A program made the position numbers and the translations under genes. Source: Brevibacillus_D fluminis_A (GTDB lineage: Bacteria > Bacillota > Bacilli > Brevibacillales > Brevibacillaceae). From it: 64,000 nt of DNA. Position 1 is the stretch's first letter. The number at the start of each line of letters is the position of its first letter. The stretch spans positions 5,760,001-5,824,000 of the forward strand of contig NZ_CM125436.1 in the NCBI RefSeq assembly GCF_052072235.1, in the 5' to 3' direction. The notes beneath the pieces are model-generated. The model was not told where the DNA came from and ran no database searches. It saw nothing but the letters and a program-made list of their open reading frames with translations. Positions 8,781 through 16,836 of this stretch are shown piece after piece.

Positions 8781-8877
8781 TTTGATTCACCTCAATAAAA
8801 GTATTGTTGTTGTAAAATTAGCGGAACAGCCTGCTAGCCGGCTACTCTGCTAACTTCAACCAGGCTTGCATGACGCT

Positions 8878-9636
8878 TTACGAAAAGTAGACGCAAATCT
8901 TTTTTTCGTCGATCTCCTCGATCTGGATGTCCATATCGTAGACCTCTTTCAAAACCGGAGAAGCGATGATCTCTTCTGTCGGCCCTTCCTGCACGATCTT
9001 GCCGTCTTTGAGCGCGACGATATAGTCGGAATAGCAAGAGGCGAAATTGATGTCGTGAATCACGATGACGATCGTTTTGCCCAGCTCATCGACCAGACGG
9101 CGCAGCACCTTCATGATTTGCACCGAGTGCTTCATGTCGAGATTGTTCAACGGTTCGTCGAGCAGGATATATTCCGTATCCTGGGCCATGACCATCGCAA
9201 TGTACGCGCGCTGCCTTTGCCCGCCGCTCAATTCGTCCAAATACTTGTGCTGAATGTCTTCCAGCTCTATGTAGCGGATCGCAGCGTCGACATAGCGCGT
9301 ATCCTCTTTCGTCAGCTTGCCTTGCGAATACGGGAAGCGGCCGAAGCGCACAAGCTCACGGATGGTAAGACGGAGCGTGATGTGGTTGGACTGCTTCAGG
9401 ATGGAAATCTTTTTGGCCAGCTCGCTGCTTTTGCACGCGGAGATTTCCTGGCCTTCCAAGCGAATGCTGCCGCTGTCTTTTGTGATCAGACGGCTGATCA
9501 TGGAGAGCAGCGTGCTTTTCCCCGCACCGTTTGGCCCGATGAAGGACGTAATTTTGCCCTTGGCGATCGTGAGCGACACATCTTCGATCACATATTTGCT
9601 GCCGTATTTTTTGGAAACATGTTTGACCTCTACCAT
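8878..9636 (-). CDS. yclP: Siderophore ABC transporter ATP-binding protein
   Basis: 252 residues, the same length as B. subtilis YclP. It powers ferric-siderophore import. Seen motifs: Walker A GPNGAGKSTL near 33-42, signature LSGGQRQRAYIA, Walker B YILLDEPLNNLD and the switch His in VIHDINFA. Its start overlaps the end of yclO by 7 bases, so translation is coupled. Confidence 0.93.
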   Translation of the reverse strand: MVEVKHVSKKYGSKYVIEDVSLTIAKGKITSFIGPNGAGKSTLLSMISRLITKDSGSIRLEGQEISACKSSELAKKISILKQSNHITLRLTIRELVRFGRFPYSQGKLTKEDTRYVDAAIRYIELEDIQHKYLDELSGGQRQRAYIAMVMAQDTEYILLDEPLNNLDMKHSVQIMKVLRRLVDELGKTIVIVIHDINFASCYSDYIVALKDGKIVQEGPTEEIIASPVLKEVYDMDIQIEEIDEKKICVYFS

Positions 9637-10574
9637 GATTGATTCTCCTTTAACAAAAGGTAGATAAAGTAAACACCGCCTACAAAATTGACAATGACGC
9701 TCAGCGTTGTTGCGAAGGTGAACACTCTTTCGACAATCAGCTGCCCTCCAACCAAAGCGATGATGCTGACCAGGATGGAACAGAGAATCAAAGCGTTGTG
9801 CCGATACGTTTTCAGGAGTTGATGCGCAACGTTGGCGACCAGCAGCCCCAGGAATGTGATCGGGCCGACAAGCGCCGTCGCGATCGAAACAAGGATGGTG
9901 ATGACGATCAAGAGCCGCTTGACGACATGGTCATAATTGACCCCCAAATTGACAGCCTGCTCCCGACCGAGCGCCAGCACATCGAGATATTTGGCATACC
10001 GCATGAAGTAAAGCGTGGTGCCCAGCATACCGACTGCGGCAATCGCCAAAATGTTGGTATTGATGTTATTGAAGCTGGCGAACATCTTGCCTTGCAGCGA
10101 ACTGAACTCGTTGGGGTCGATCAGCACCTCCATAAAGGTCGCCATGCTCTGAAACAAGGTCCCCATAATCAAGCCGATCAACAGCAGGAAGTAAATGTTT
10201 TGCCCTTCTCGCCGGAACAAAATTTTGAACAAAAGTCCTGAAAACAGCACCATCAGCGCAACCGACAAAATGAAATTAAGGTGGCTGTTGTACATCGTGA
10301 TGCTGGCCGAACCAAAGACAAAGATGACAAACGTCTGGAAAAAGAGATAGAGCGAATCCAGCCCGATGATGCTCGGGGTCAAAATCCGGTTGTTCGTAAT
10401 GGTTTGAAACACCATGGTGGAAAAGGCGATGGCACCGCCGGTAAGAATCATCGCCACTATTTTCTTCGTCCGCCGCGGCAGCACATAGTCCCAGTTTCCG
10501 TTTGCATTGATCAACAGGAAGGTCGCGATCAAAGCCACGGCAATGCCGACAAGAATCCAAATCTTCGTTTTCAT
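9630..10574 (-). CDS. yclO: Siderophore ABC transporter permease
   Basis: 314-residue FecCD-type permease with about nine to ten membrane helices; half of the import channel with YclN. I start at ATG 10574 (MKTKIWILVG), which overlaps the yclN stop by one base (TGATG). The longest open frame reaches 10694 but its extra 40 residues are polar, His/Arg-rich and overlap the yclN coding frame. The glycine-rich region GREQAVNLGVNYDHVV is the coupling loop that contacts the ATPase. Confidence 0.92.
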   Translation of the reverse strand: MKTKIWILVGIAVALIATFLLINANGNWDYVLPRRTKKIVAMILTGGAIAFSTMVFQTITNNRILTPSIIGLDSLYLFFQTFVIFVFGSASITMYNSHLNFILSVALMVLFSGLLFKILFRREGQNIYFLLLIGLIMGTLFQSMATFMEVLIDPNEFSSLQGKMFASFNNINTNILAIAAVGMLGTTLYFMRYAKYLDVLALGREQAVNLGVNYDHVVKRLLIVITILVSIATALVGPITFLGLLVANVAHQLLKTYRHNALILCSILVSIIALVGGQLIVERVFTFATTLSVIVNFVGGVYFIYLLLKENQSW

Positions 10575-11524
10575 CACGCATATGCCTTTCTTTTCATGAG
10601 TAAGAAAATGAAAATGCCGCTTCCGATGACGCCGACGGTCAGACCGATCGGGACCTCGTATGGATAAATGATGATGCGGCCCAGTATGTCGCAAAAGAGG
10701 ACGAAGATAGCTCCCAGCAATGCGGTATGTGAAAGGGTTTTTTTCAGGTTATCGCCTTGGTACAGCGTGACGATGTTCGGAATGATCAGCCCGAGGAACG
10801 GGATCGTCCCTACGGTTAAAATGACGACAGAAGAGACGAGCGCGACCAGCACAAGGCCGATATTGACGACAAGCTTGTAGTTCAGCCCCAAATTGACCGA
10901 AAACTCCTCTCCCATCCCGGCCACCGTAAACCGATCGGCATACAGATACGAAATGACCAGCAGCGGGATGCTGATATACAGCAGCTCATAGCGCCCCTTG
11001 AGAATCATGGAAAAATCGCCCTGCAGCCAGGAAGACATGTTTTGAATCAGGTCATACTTGTAAGCAAAAAAAGTGGTGATGGAACCGACGACATTCCCAT
11101 ACATCAGCCCGACCAGCGGAATGAAAATCGTGTCTTTGAACTTGATGCGATCGAGGATTTTCATAAATACGAATGTTCCCAACAGCGCGAAAATAAAGGC
11201 GACGGTAATTTTTTGGATCGTCGTCGCGCTGGTGAAAAGCAGCATGGCGATCAAGATCCCGAAGCGGGCCGAATCCATCGTTCCGGCTGTCGTCGGAGAA
11301 ACGAATTTGTTCCGGGTCAGCTGCTGCATGATCAATCCGATCACGCTCATGCTCACTCCGGCAATCACGATGCTGATCAATCGCGGAATTCTACTGATCC
11401 ACAAAACCTGTGTCTTATCCTCACTCAAATTGAACAAATCGAGCGGGGATATGTCCTTCACACCGATAAACAGCGAAATCAGAGATAAAAGAATCAGGAG
11501 CGGAACCAAATATCTTGTTTTCAT
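10574..11524 (-). CDS. yclN: Siderophore ABC transporter permease
   Basis: 316-residue FecCD-type permease, first gene of the operon and equal in length to B. subtilis YclN. The coupling motif GEEFSVNLGLNYKLVV is present. It begins at ATG 11524 with a purine stretch upstream, and two Fur-like boxes lie 48-94 bases upstream, so the whole operon should be induced by iron shortage. Confidence 0.93.
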   Translation of the reverse strand: MKTRYLVPLLILLSLISLFIGVKDISPLDLFNLSEDKTQVLWISRIPRLISIVIAGVSMSVIGLIMQQLTRNKFVSPTTAGTMDSARFGILIAMLLFTSATTIQKITVAFIFALLGTFVFMKILDRIKFKDTIFIPLVGLMYGNVVGSITTFFAYKYDLIQNMSSWLQGDFSMILKGRYELLYISIPLLVISYLYADRFTVAGMGEEFSVNLGLNYKLVVNIGLVLVALVSSVVILTVGTIPFLGLIIPNIVTLYQGDNLKKTLSHTALLGAIFVLFCDILGRIIIYPYEVPIGLTVGVIGSGIFIFLLMKRKAYA

Positions 11525-11571
11525 AGCTCTTCCTTACTTCTCCTCATCCAGAGGAATGAATTTCTATTCGG

Positions 11572-11589
11572 TAATGATTCTCATTATCA
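11572..11589. promoter_or_regulatory. Fur box, proximal to yclN
   Basis: TAATGATTCTCATTATCA, close to the Fur 7-1-7 core TGATAATNATTATCA, 48 bases upstream of yclN. Confidence 0.8.
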
Positions 11590-11602
11590 TATAAACCGAC
11601 AG

Positions 11603-11618
11603 TTATGATTATAATCAT
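11603..11618. promoter_or_regulatory. Second Fur-like box upstream of yclN
   Basis: TTATGATTATAATCAT, a near palindrome of the Fur type, 14 bases beyond the first box. Tandem Fur sites are usual for tightly iron-repressed operons. Confidence 0.6.
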
Positions 11619-11711
11619 GTCGTCCGGAATAATCAATAATCATTTGTGTCGTTACCTGTATGTCTGGCAAGTTCGCCCGGATGATTGTTCGTTCGATGAA
11701 TACGGGGGTAA

Positions 11712-11748
11712 AAAAAACCATTGGACGATAGGAGCCCAATGGTTTTTT
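11712..11748 (-). terminator. Terminator of the DUF1904 gene
   Basis: AAAAAACCATTGG and CCAATGGTTTTTT form a 12-13 bp stem directly after the DUF1904 stop; symmetrical enough to work in both directions. Confidence 0.85.
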
Positions 11749-11753
11749 CGCTG

Positions 11754-12098
11754 TTATGAATGGGACACCGGCAGTCGCGGCACTTCCTTCAGCGGCTGTC
11801 CCTGTTTATAGTAAAGCGATGGATTCAAGATGATGAAGAAGATGTGCACGTTGGCAAAACCATGCTCCTCAAGCAGCTGGTTCATCATGGCAGCGATCGC
11901 ATCGTGTACTTGCTGCTCGCGTTGAAACATGAAAATTTCCAGCGAGAGCGGCGTCTTATTGATCGCCTCCACCTGTAAAAGCTCAAGCTTGACGATCTCC
12001 TCCGGAATGTTGGCGATCGCCGCAAAGCGTTCGATCATTTGCGGAGCCACAGCCGTGAGCCTTTCTTTGTCAAAGCCTTTAAAACGTAAAAACGGCAT
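11754..12098 (-). CDS. DUF1904 family protein
   Basis: 114 residues beginning MPFLRFKGFDKERL, the typical start of DUF1904, a small cytoplasmic family with a tautomerase/MIF-like fold. No activity is established; the second residue is Pro, as in tautomerases whose N-terminal Pro is catalytic, which is suggestive only. Monocistronic, with its own terminator. AAGGAAT precedes the ATG. Confidence 0.8.
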   Translation of the reverse strand: MPFLRFKGFDKERLTAVAPQMIERFAAIANIPEEIVKLELLQVEAINKTPLSLEIFMFQREQQVHDAIAAMMNQLLEEHGFANVHIFFIILNPSLYYKQGQPLKEVPRLPVSHS

Positions 12099-12221
12099 GT
12101 TAATTCCTTCTTTGCTGTATAATTGTCATGCTATCTATTTTGATACCTTTAATTAAAAATCATTTTACTGAAGGAAGCCAGTTAAAATTTTTTACAGCTG
12201 CACTTCGTGACATCCTGAACG

Positions 12222-12254
12222 AAAAAAGCCGATGCCGCAATCAACGACATCAGC
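12222..12254 (-). terminator. Terminator overlapping the stop of the GGDEF-EAL gene
   Basis: Minus strand GCTGATG ... CATCGGC followed by TTTTTT; the stem's left arm contains the stop codon of the diguanylate cyclase gene. Confidence 0.7.
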
Positions 12255-14670
12255 TTGTCTGTTCTGTTTTTGCATGGGCAAAGAGCAGTTCCTCCACCTC
12301 TGCTGCCGGAAGCGGTCGGCTGAAATAGTAGCCTTGGATTTCTTTGCAGTCATTGCTCATCAAAATGTCGAGCTGGTCCTGCGTTTCGATCCCTTCGGCG
12401 ATCACATCCAGCTGTAAATGATTGGCCATGGAAATGATCGTCGCCACGATTGCCTGGTCATGCTTGTTCATCGTTATGTCCGTGATGAAGGAGCGATCGA
12501 TTTTGAGCTTGTGGATCGGGAACTTACGCAAATATCCAAGCGAGCTATACCCGGTTCCGAAATCATCCAGGCTGAATCGGACCCCGTATTCCGCCAGCTC
12601 TTGCAAAATGGTGGTCGATACCGTCGCATCCATCATCATGCTTTCGGTGATTTCCAAGTTGAGATATTCCGGTTTCAAGCCCGTTTCCTCAAGAATCTGG
12701 CGGATATATTTCGGCAGGTTCAAATGGTGGAACTGTTGTGACGACAAGTTGACGGAGACAGGAATAAGCGGCCCTCCGGCATCGTGCCATTTGCGCATTT
12801 GGCTGCATGCTTCGCGAAGCACCCACGATCCAATCTCGAAAATGATGCCGGCTTCCTCCGCAATCGGAATGAAGACGCCAGGCTGGATTTCGCCTTTTGT
12901 CGGGTGGTTCCACCGGACCAAAGCCTCTACCCCCGTGATCCGATTATGTACCGTGCTGATTTGCGGCTGATAGTGAATATGCAGCTGGTTGCGCTCAATG
13001 GCTTTGCGCAAATCGTCTTCAAGCTCGATCTTTTCGCGAAGGAACACATCAAGCTCATCCGAATAAAACTCGTAATCGTTCTTGCCTCTTTTCTTCACTT
13101 CATACATGGCGGTATCTGCGTTTTTCAGCAATTCGCCGGCATCGGTGCCATGCTCGGGATAGATCGCGATCCCGATGCTGGCCGTCACGTAAAAGTCATT
13201 GTCCTTCAGATGATAGGGAACCTGGATGGACGCGATGATCCGCTTCGCCAACACGGCCGCATCACGCTCCACCTCATCATGAAAGCAAAGAAATGTGAAC
13301 TCATCTCCCCCCATTCGGGCGAGAATCGCTTGATGGTCCTTCATGCTGGCCTGCATCCGCTCGCTGACCATCTGCAGAAACAAATCACCGTACGCATGCC
13401 CCAATGAGTCGTTGATCATCTTGAACCGATCGATGTCAACGACCATCACCGCGAATGGCGCTCGCTGCTTCCGGTTCTGTTCGATCGCTTCCTCGATCAG
13501 ACTATTGAACTTGCGGCGGTTCGGCAATCCCGTCAGCTCATCATGATAAGCCAAATGCTGAATCGATTCTTTGATTCGCTTCTCTTCGGTGATGTCTTTG
13601 GCAATGATATGGTACCCTGCGACTTTCCCATCGATACGCACAGGGATTTGCGTGACGGCCAATGCAAGCGGATCGCCGTTTTGATGCAGGATGCTCGTTT
13701 CGCGCCTGCTTGGCGTATCTTCCGGCATTGTTTCCCCTGCCATCACCTGGTCGAGGCCGATGCGGGAAATATGCTGGCCAACGTAAGCTTTCTTTTGAAG
13801 ACCTGTGATGCGCGACATGGCCGGATTGAAGCTCAAGATGCGTCCTTTTGTGTCGATTGAAATGATCCCGTCTTCATTGTTTTCATAGAGCGAACGGTAC
13901 CATCTCGCATTTTCACGAATAACCAGATCCTTTTGCGACAGTCGTTTGTTGATCACGACACCGAGCATCGTTAAACCGAGCATGAACAGCGTGCTCGCCG
14001 CGATGATAACGGCGAGAATCCCCGGCTTAATGCCGTTCTGCGCCGTCAGCTCGGCTCCCGTGCTCGGCTGAAATTCCGCAGCGGCCATGCCTGTGTAGTG
14101 CATGCCTGCAATCGCCGCACCCATGATCATCCCGCTGATCAGCTTGGACAATGCGACGTGGCGCGCCTGATCCTTGCGAAAATAAAACAACAGCCAAAGT
14201 GCGGCAAGCGACGCCGTCGCTGCAATCGCGACCGACAATCCTACCAACACCGGCTTATAGTGAATATCGACGCTCATTGCGGCCATTCCAACATAGTGCA
14301 TCCCCACGATTCCAGCCGCCATCAGAAGTCCGCCAATGATCAGCTGCATTCGTTTCAGCTCGTTGCGTCCGACGACGATGAGCGCGATGAATGAAACACA
14401 AATCGCCAGCAATACCGATACGATAACCATTTTGCTGTCATAGGAAATCCTCAGGGGAAGAGAAAAGGCGAGCATGCCGACGAAATGCATGGACCAGATC
14501 CCGATCCCCATCGACAGCGCACCGCAGATCAACCAAAGCAAGCGTTCCCTTCCGGCAGAAGTGCTGATTCTGCCCGCCAAATCCAGAGCAGAGTAAGAAG
14601 CCGTAACCGCAATCACGTACGATAAGGTGATCAACAGCCAGTTGTATGTACCATGAAGATGTTCTTCCAT
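12250..14670 (-). CDS. MHYT-PAS-GGDEF-EAL cyclic-di-GMP signalling protein (YkoW/DgcW-like)
   Basis: About 806 residues, close to B. subtilis YkoW (800). Order: seven-helix MHYT sensor domain (about 1-240, repeated M-x-x-x-H-Y-x-G motifs such as GMHYVGMAAMS and GMHYTGMAAAE, predicted to bind a metal and sense O2, CO or NO), PAS domain (about 260-370), GGDEF domain with intact GGDEF at 454-458, EAL domain with EAL at 582-584 plus DDFGTGYSSL and AEGIETQ. Both catalytic motifs are intact, so it may make and degrade cyclic-di-GMP. I chose the second of two adjacent ATGs (14670), 7 bases from AGGAGG. The longest frame from 14766 adds a polar leader and is not used. Confidence 0.92.
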   Translation of the reverse strand: MEEHLHGTYNWLLITLSYVIAVTASYSALDLAGRISTSAGRERLLWLICGALSMGIGIWSMHFVGMLAFSLPLRISYDSKMVIVSVLLAICVSFIALIVVGRNELKRMQLIIGGLLMAAGIVGMHYVGMAAMSVDIHYKPVLVGLSVAIAATASLAALWLLFYFRKDQARHVALSKLISGMIMGAAIAGMHYTGMAAAEFQPSTGAELTAQNGIKPGILAVIIAASTLFMLGLTMLGVVINKRLSQKDLVIRENARWYRSLYENNEDGIISIDTKGRILSFNPAMSRITGLQKKAYVGQHISRIGLDQVMAGETMPEDTPSRRETSILHQNGDPLALAVTQIPVRIDGKVAGYHIIAKDITEEKRIKESIQHLAYHDELTGLPNRRKFNSLIEEAIEQNRKQRAPFAVMVVDIDRFKMINDSLGHAYGDLFLQMVSERMQASMKDHQAILARMGGDEFTFLCFHDEVERDAAVLAKRIIASIQVPYHLKDNDFYVTASIGIAIYPEHGTDAGELLKNADTAMYEVKKRGKNDYEFYSDELDVFLREKIELEDDLRKAIERNQLHIHYQPQISTVHNRITGVEALVRWNHPTKGEIQPGVFIPIAEEAGIIFEIGSWVLREACSQMRKWHDAGGPLIPVSVNLSSQQFHHLNLPKYIRQILEETGLKPEYLNLEITESMMMDATVSTTILQELAEYGVRFSLDDFGTGYSSLGYLRKFPIHKLKIDRSFITDITMNKHDQAIVATIISMANHLQLDVIAEGIETQDQLDILMSNDCKEIQGYYFSRPLPAAEVEELLFAHAKTEQTS

Positions 14671-15055
14671 CATGATCCCTCCTTTCCTCGCTTTCTCCAC
14701 GTGCATATGCAACAATCGACATCGTGTGGTTGCAAGCGATCCTGCCCTCACAACGTCGATGAACAATTTTTGTCCTCGAAAATATATGCTACATCAGTGA
14801 AGAGAAGACAACAAGCGGTATAGACGCTTTTCCCCTGCAAATGGTACGTTTTTCGCAATGAAAGTGGCTCCTCTTGCAAGCACTTGTATGGTATGATGAT
14901 TGCCGTGCCTGGCCTGCACATCTGTTCAGCGGGCAGGGATTGCTAGAATCATGACAATTCTACAATTTTTGCCAATTTGTATCCGATCATGTAACGTTAT
15001 TCTTACAAAAATCGTCATTACTACGATACACTATTCTTTTGATTAGGAGAGACTT
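14671..15055. promoter_or_regulatory. Divergent intergenic region between the cyclic-di-GMP gene and the pentose cassette
   Basis: 385 bases of AT-rich sequence. A possible promoter for the cassette is TTACAA at 15004 with TACACT 18 bases on, about 25 bases before the ATG. No riboswitch motif recognised. Confidence 0.45.
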
Positions 15056-15970
15056 ATGGGGGCTACATCAAACTCAGTAGAAGTAAAAGTAAAGTCACCT
15101 GCGCAAAACGTAGTTTTTTTATTGATTCGCCAACTCCGTCCGCATCAATGGACGAAAAACTTGCTCGTTTTCGCTGCCTTGCTCTTTTCGCTGAACAAGG
15201 TGAGCGTTCACGTCGTCGGCAAGTCCGTCATCGCCTTCTTCCTGTTTTGCTTCGTTTCGGGCTGTGTCTACATATTAAATGACTTCGCCGACATCAAAAA
15301 TGACCGGAACCATCCGGAGAAACGACACCGGCCGATGGCGTCTGGCGCGCTGAATCCTGCGCTTGCGATTGCATTTGGCGCATTTCTTTTGATCGGTTCG
15401 CTGCTGGCCGCATTTTATTTTGACCGGCTTTTCGGGGCTGTACTGGCATTCTATTTCGTGCTCAATGTCGCTTATTCGTTCAAGCTGAAGCACGTTGTAA
15501 TCCTGGATGTCATGATCATTTCCGCTGGCTTCGTGCTCCGCGCAATTGGCGGCAGCCTGATGATCGGCACCCCGTTCACGCCTTGGTTTTTGCTCTGCAC
15601 CATGCTGCTCGCGCTGTTTTTGGCAATCAGCAAACGGCGGCATGAACTGCATCTTTTGCAGACAGAAAAAGGGGCTCACCGCAAAGTGCTGGAGAGCTAT
15701 TCGCCCGAATTGTTGAATCAATTGAATACGATTGTCACATCGGCCACCATCATCAGCTACTCGTTGTTCACCTTTACCTCGGGCCGGACGGTCCAATTGA
15801 TGTGGACGATCCCGTTTGTCATCTTTGGCATTTTCCGCTACCTCTACCTGATTACGATCACCAACAAGGGAGGCAGCCCCGAAAAGGTATTGCTGGAGGA
15901 CAAGCCCATTTTCGTGACGATCATGCTGTACGTCATCGCCGTGGCCGGCATCATTCACTTTTTTGAATAA
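15056..15970 (+). CDS. UbiA-type prenyl-phosphate phosphoribosyltransferase (DPPR synthase-like)
   Basis: 304 residues, eight or nine membrane helices. The N-terminal LIRQLRPHQWTKNLLVFA is characteristic of decaprenyl-phosphate phosphoribosyltransferases, which move ribose-5-phosphate from PRPP to a polyprenyl phosphate. The first Asp-rich motif NDFADIKNDRNHPEKRHRP (Mg/diphosphate site) is present, as is the second acidic site VVILDVMIISAGFVLRAIGG. AGGAGAG lies 6 bases before the ATG. It is the first gene of a tight four-gene operon with a carrier, a phosphatase and a large membrane protein; that company supports a lipid-linked pentose role rather than quinone or haem prenylation. Function by family and context, not shown. 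Confidence 0.85.
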   Translation: MGATSNSVEVKVKSPAQNVVFLLIRQLRPHQWTKNLLVFAALLFSLNKVSVHVVGKSVIAFFLFCFVSGCVYILNDFADIKNDRNHPEKRHRPMASGALNPALAIAFGAFLLIGSLLAAFYFDRLFGAVLAFYFVLNVAYSFKLKHVVILDVMIISAGFVLRAIGGSLMIGTPFTPWFLLCTMLLALFLAISKRRHELHLLQTEKGAHRKVLESYSPELLNQLNTIVTSATIISYSLFTFTSGRTVQLMWTIPFVIFGIFRYLYLITITNKGGSPEKVLLEDKPIFVTIMLYVIAVAGIIHFFE

Positions 15971-15984
15971 CAGCACAGAAGGTT

Positions 15985-16353
15985 GTGGATTCCGTTATGC
16001 CATCACTGCTTCTCATCCTCATTTCCGTCATACTCAGCGCATCGGGGCAAGTCGCCATGAAAATGGGGGCTTCTTCGCTTTCCGGGAAAAATGACATGCT
16101 GCTAATGAAATTCGTGCACTACCTGACCAACCTCCCGATCATGGTTGGGCTGGCCTTGTACGGCATTTCCGCATTTGTCTGGATCGCTGCCATCGAAAAA
16201 GTACAGCTATCCTACGCTTACCCGATGGCTGCTCTGGGATATGTCTTGGTCGCTGCGATGTCGGTGTGGTTTTTCCATGAGCCGATGTCACCGATGCGCA
16301 TTGCCGGCCTGGCGATCATCGTTGTCGGCGTTGTTGTGATTTCGCAGTCCTAG
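15985..16353 (+). CDS. SMR/EamA-type small membrane carrier (candidate lipid-linked sugar flippase)
   Basis: About 118-122 residues with four helices (LLLILISVILSASGQVAMKMGA is helix 1 and its conserved loop). Resembles the ArnE/ArnF and EmrE group of small multidrug-resistance-type carriers, some of which flip undecaprenyl-linked amino sugars. Start unclear: GTG 15985 is only two bases from AGAAGG, ATG 15997 is 14 bases away. Placed between a pentosyl-lipid synthase and a phosphatase, it most likely moves the polyprenyl-pentose across the membrane (inference). Confidence 0.8.
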   Translation: MDSVMPSLLLILISVILSASGQVAMKMGASSLSGKNDMLLMKFVHYLTNLPIMVGLALYGISAFVWIAAIEKVQLSYAYPMAALGYVLVAAMSVWFFHEPMSPMRIAGLAIIVVGVVVISQS

Positions 16354-16377
16354 CATCAAATCGAAGGAGTTTTTTTC

Positions 16378-16818
16378 ATGCTATATGTGTTGGCGCCGTT
16401 TATCGGCTGGCTCGTTTCGGGCACGACCAAATTTATCATCAACTATCTGCGTTTCGGAAAAGAAGCGCGTCATCGTGTGGGAAACGGCGGTTTTCCCAGC
16501 ACCCATACGACCGTAATGGTGACGACCATCTGTCTGATCGGCCTGCAAGAAGGCTTTACGCATCCTGTATTCGGACTGGGTGTGGCGGTGACGTTCATCA
16601 TCATCATCGATGCAACCGGCTTGCGCAGAGCGGTTGGGAGACACGCTGCGCTGCTGAATCAATTGGCAAAGGAACACCCGGAAGCGGCGGGAAGCAAACC
16701 GTTGCGGGAAAGCATGGGGCATACGAAATGGGAGATCGTCGGAGGAATTGTGCTTGGCGTATTGCTCGCCTTCGTACTGCACACCCTCGCCAAGCTTGTC
16801 CCAGGGCTGCTGGGATAG
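16378..16818 (+). CDS. Divergent PAP2 family phosphatase (DUF212, YuiD-like)
   Basis: 146 residues. Family motifs: KFIINYLRFGKEARHRVGNGGFPSTHT is the KxxxxxxR ... PSxH phosphatase signature region (PSTH near residue 40) and the later RRAVGRHAALLNQL carries the third-motif-like Arg/His. Membrane phosphatase; in this operon it could remove the 5-phosphate from prenyl-phospho-ribose-5-phosphate, as the PAP2-like enzyme does in the mycobacterial decaprenylphosphoryl-ribose pathway (analogy). GAAGGAG precedes the ATG. Confidence 0.85.
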   Translation: MLYVLAPFIGWLVSGTTKFIINYLRFGKEARHRVGNGGFPSTHTTVMVTTICLIGLQEGFTHPVFGLGVAVTFIIIIDATGLRRAVGRHAALLNQLAKEHPEAAGSKPLRESMGHTKWEIVGGIVLGVLLAFVLHTLAKLVPGLLG

Positions 16819-16836
16819 CGGGAGGGAGTGACTGCG

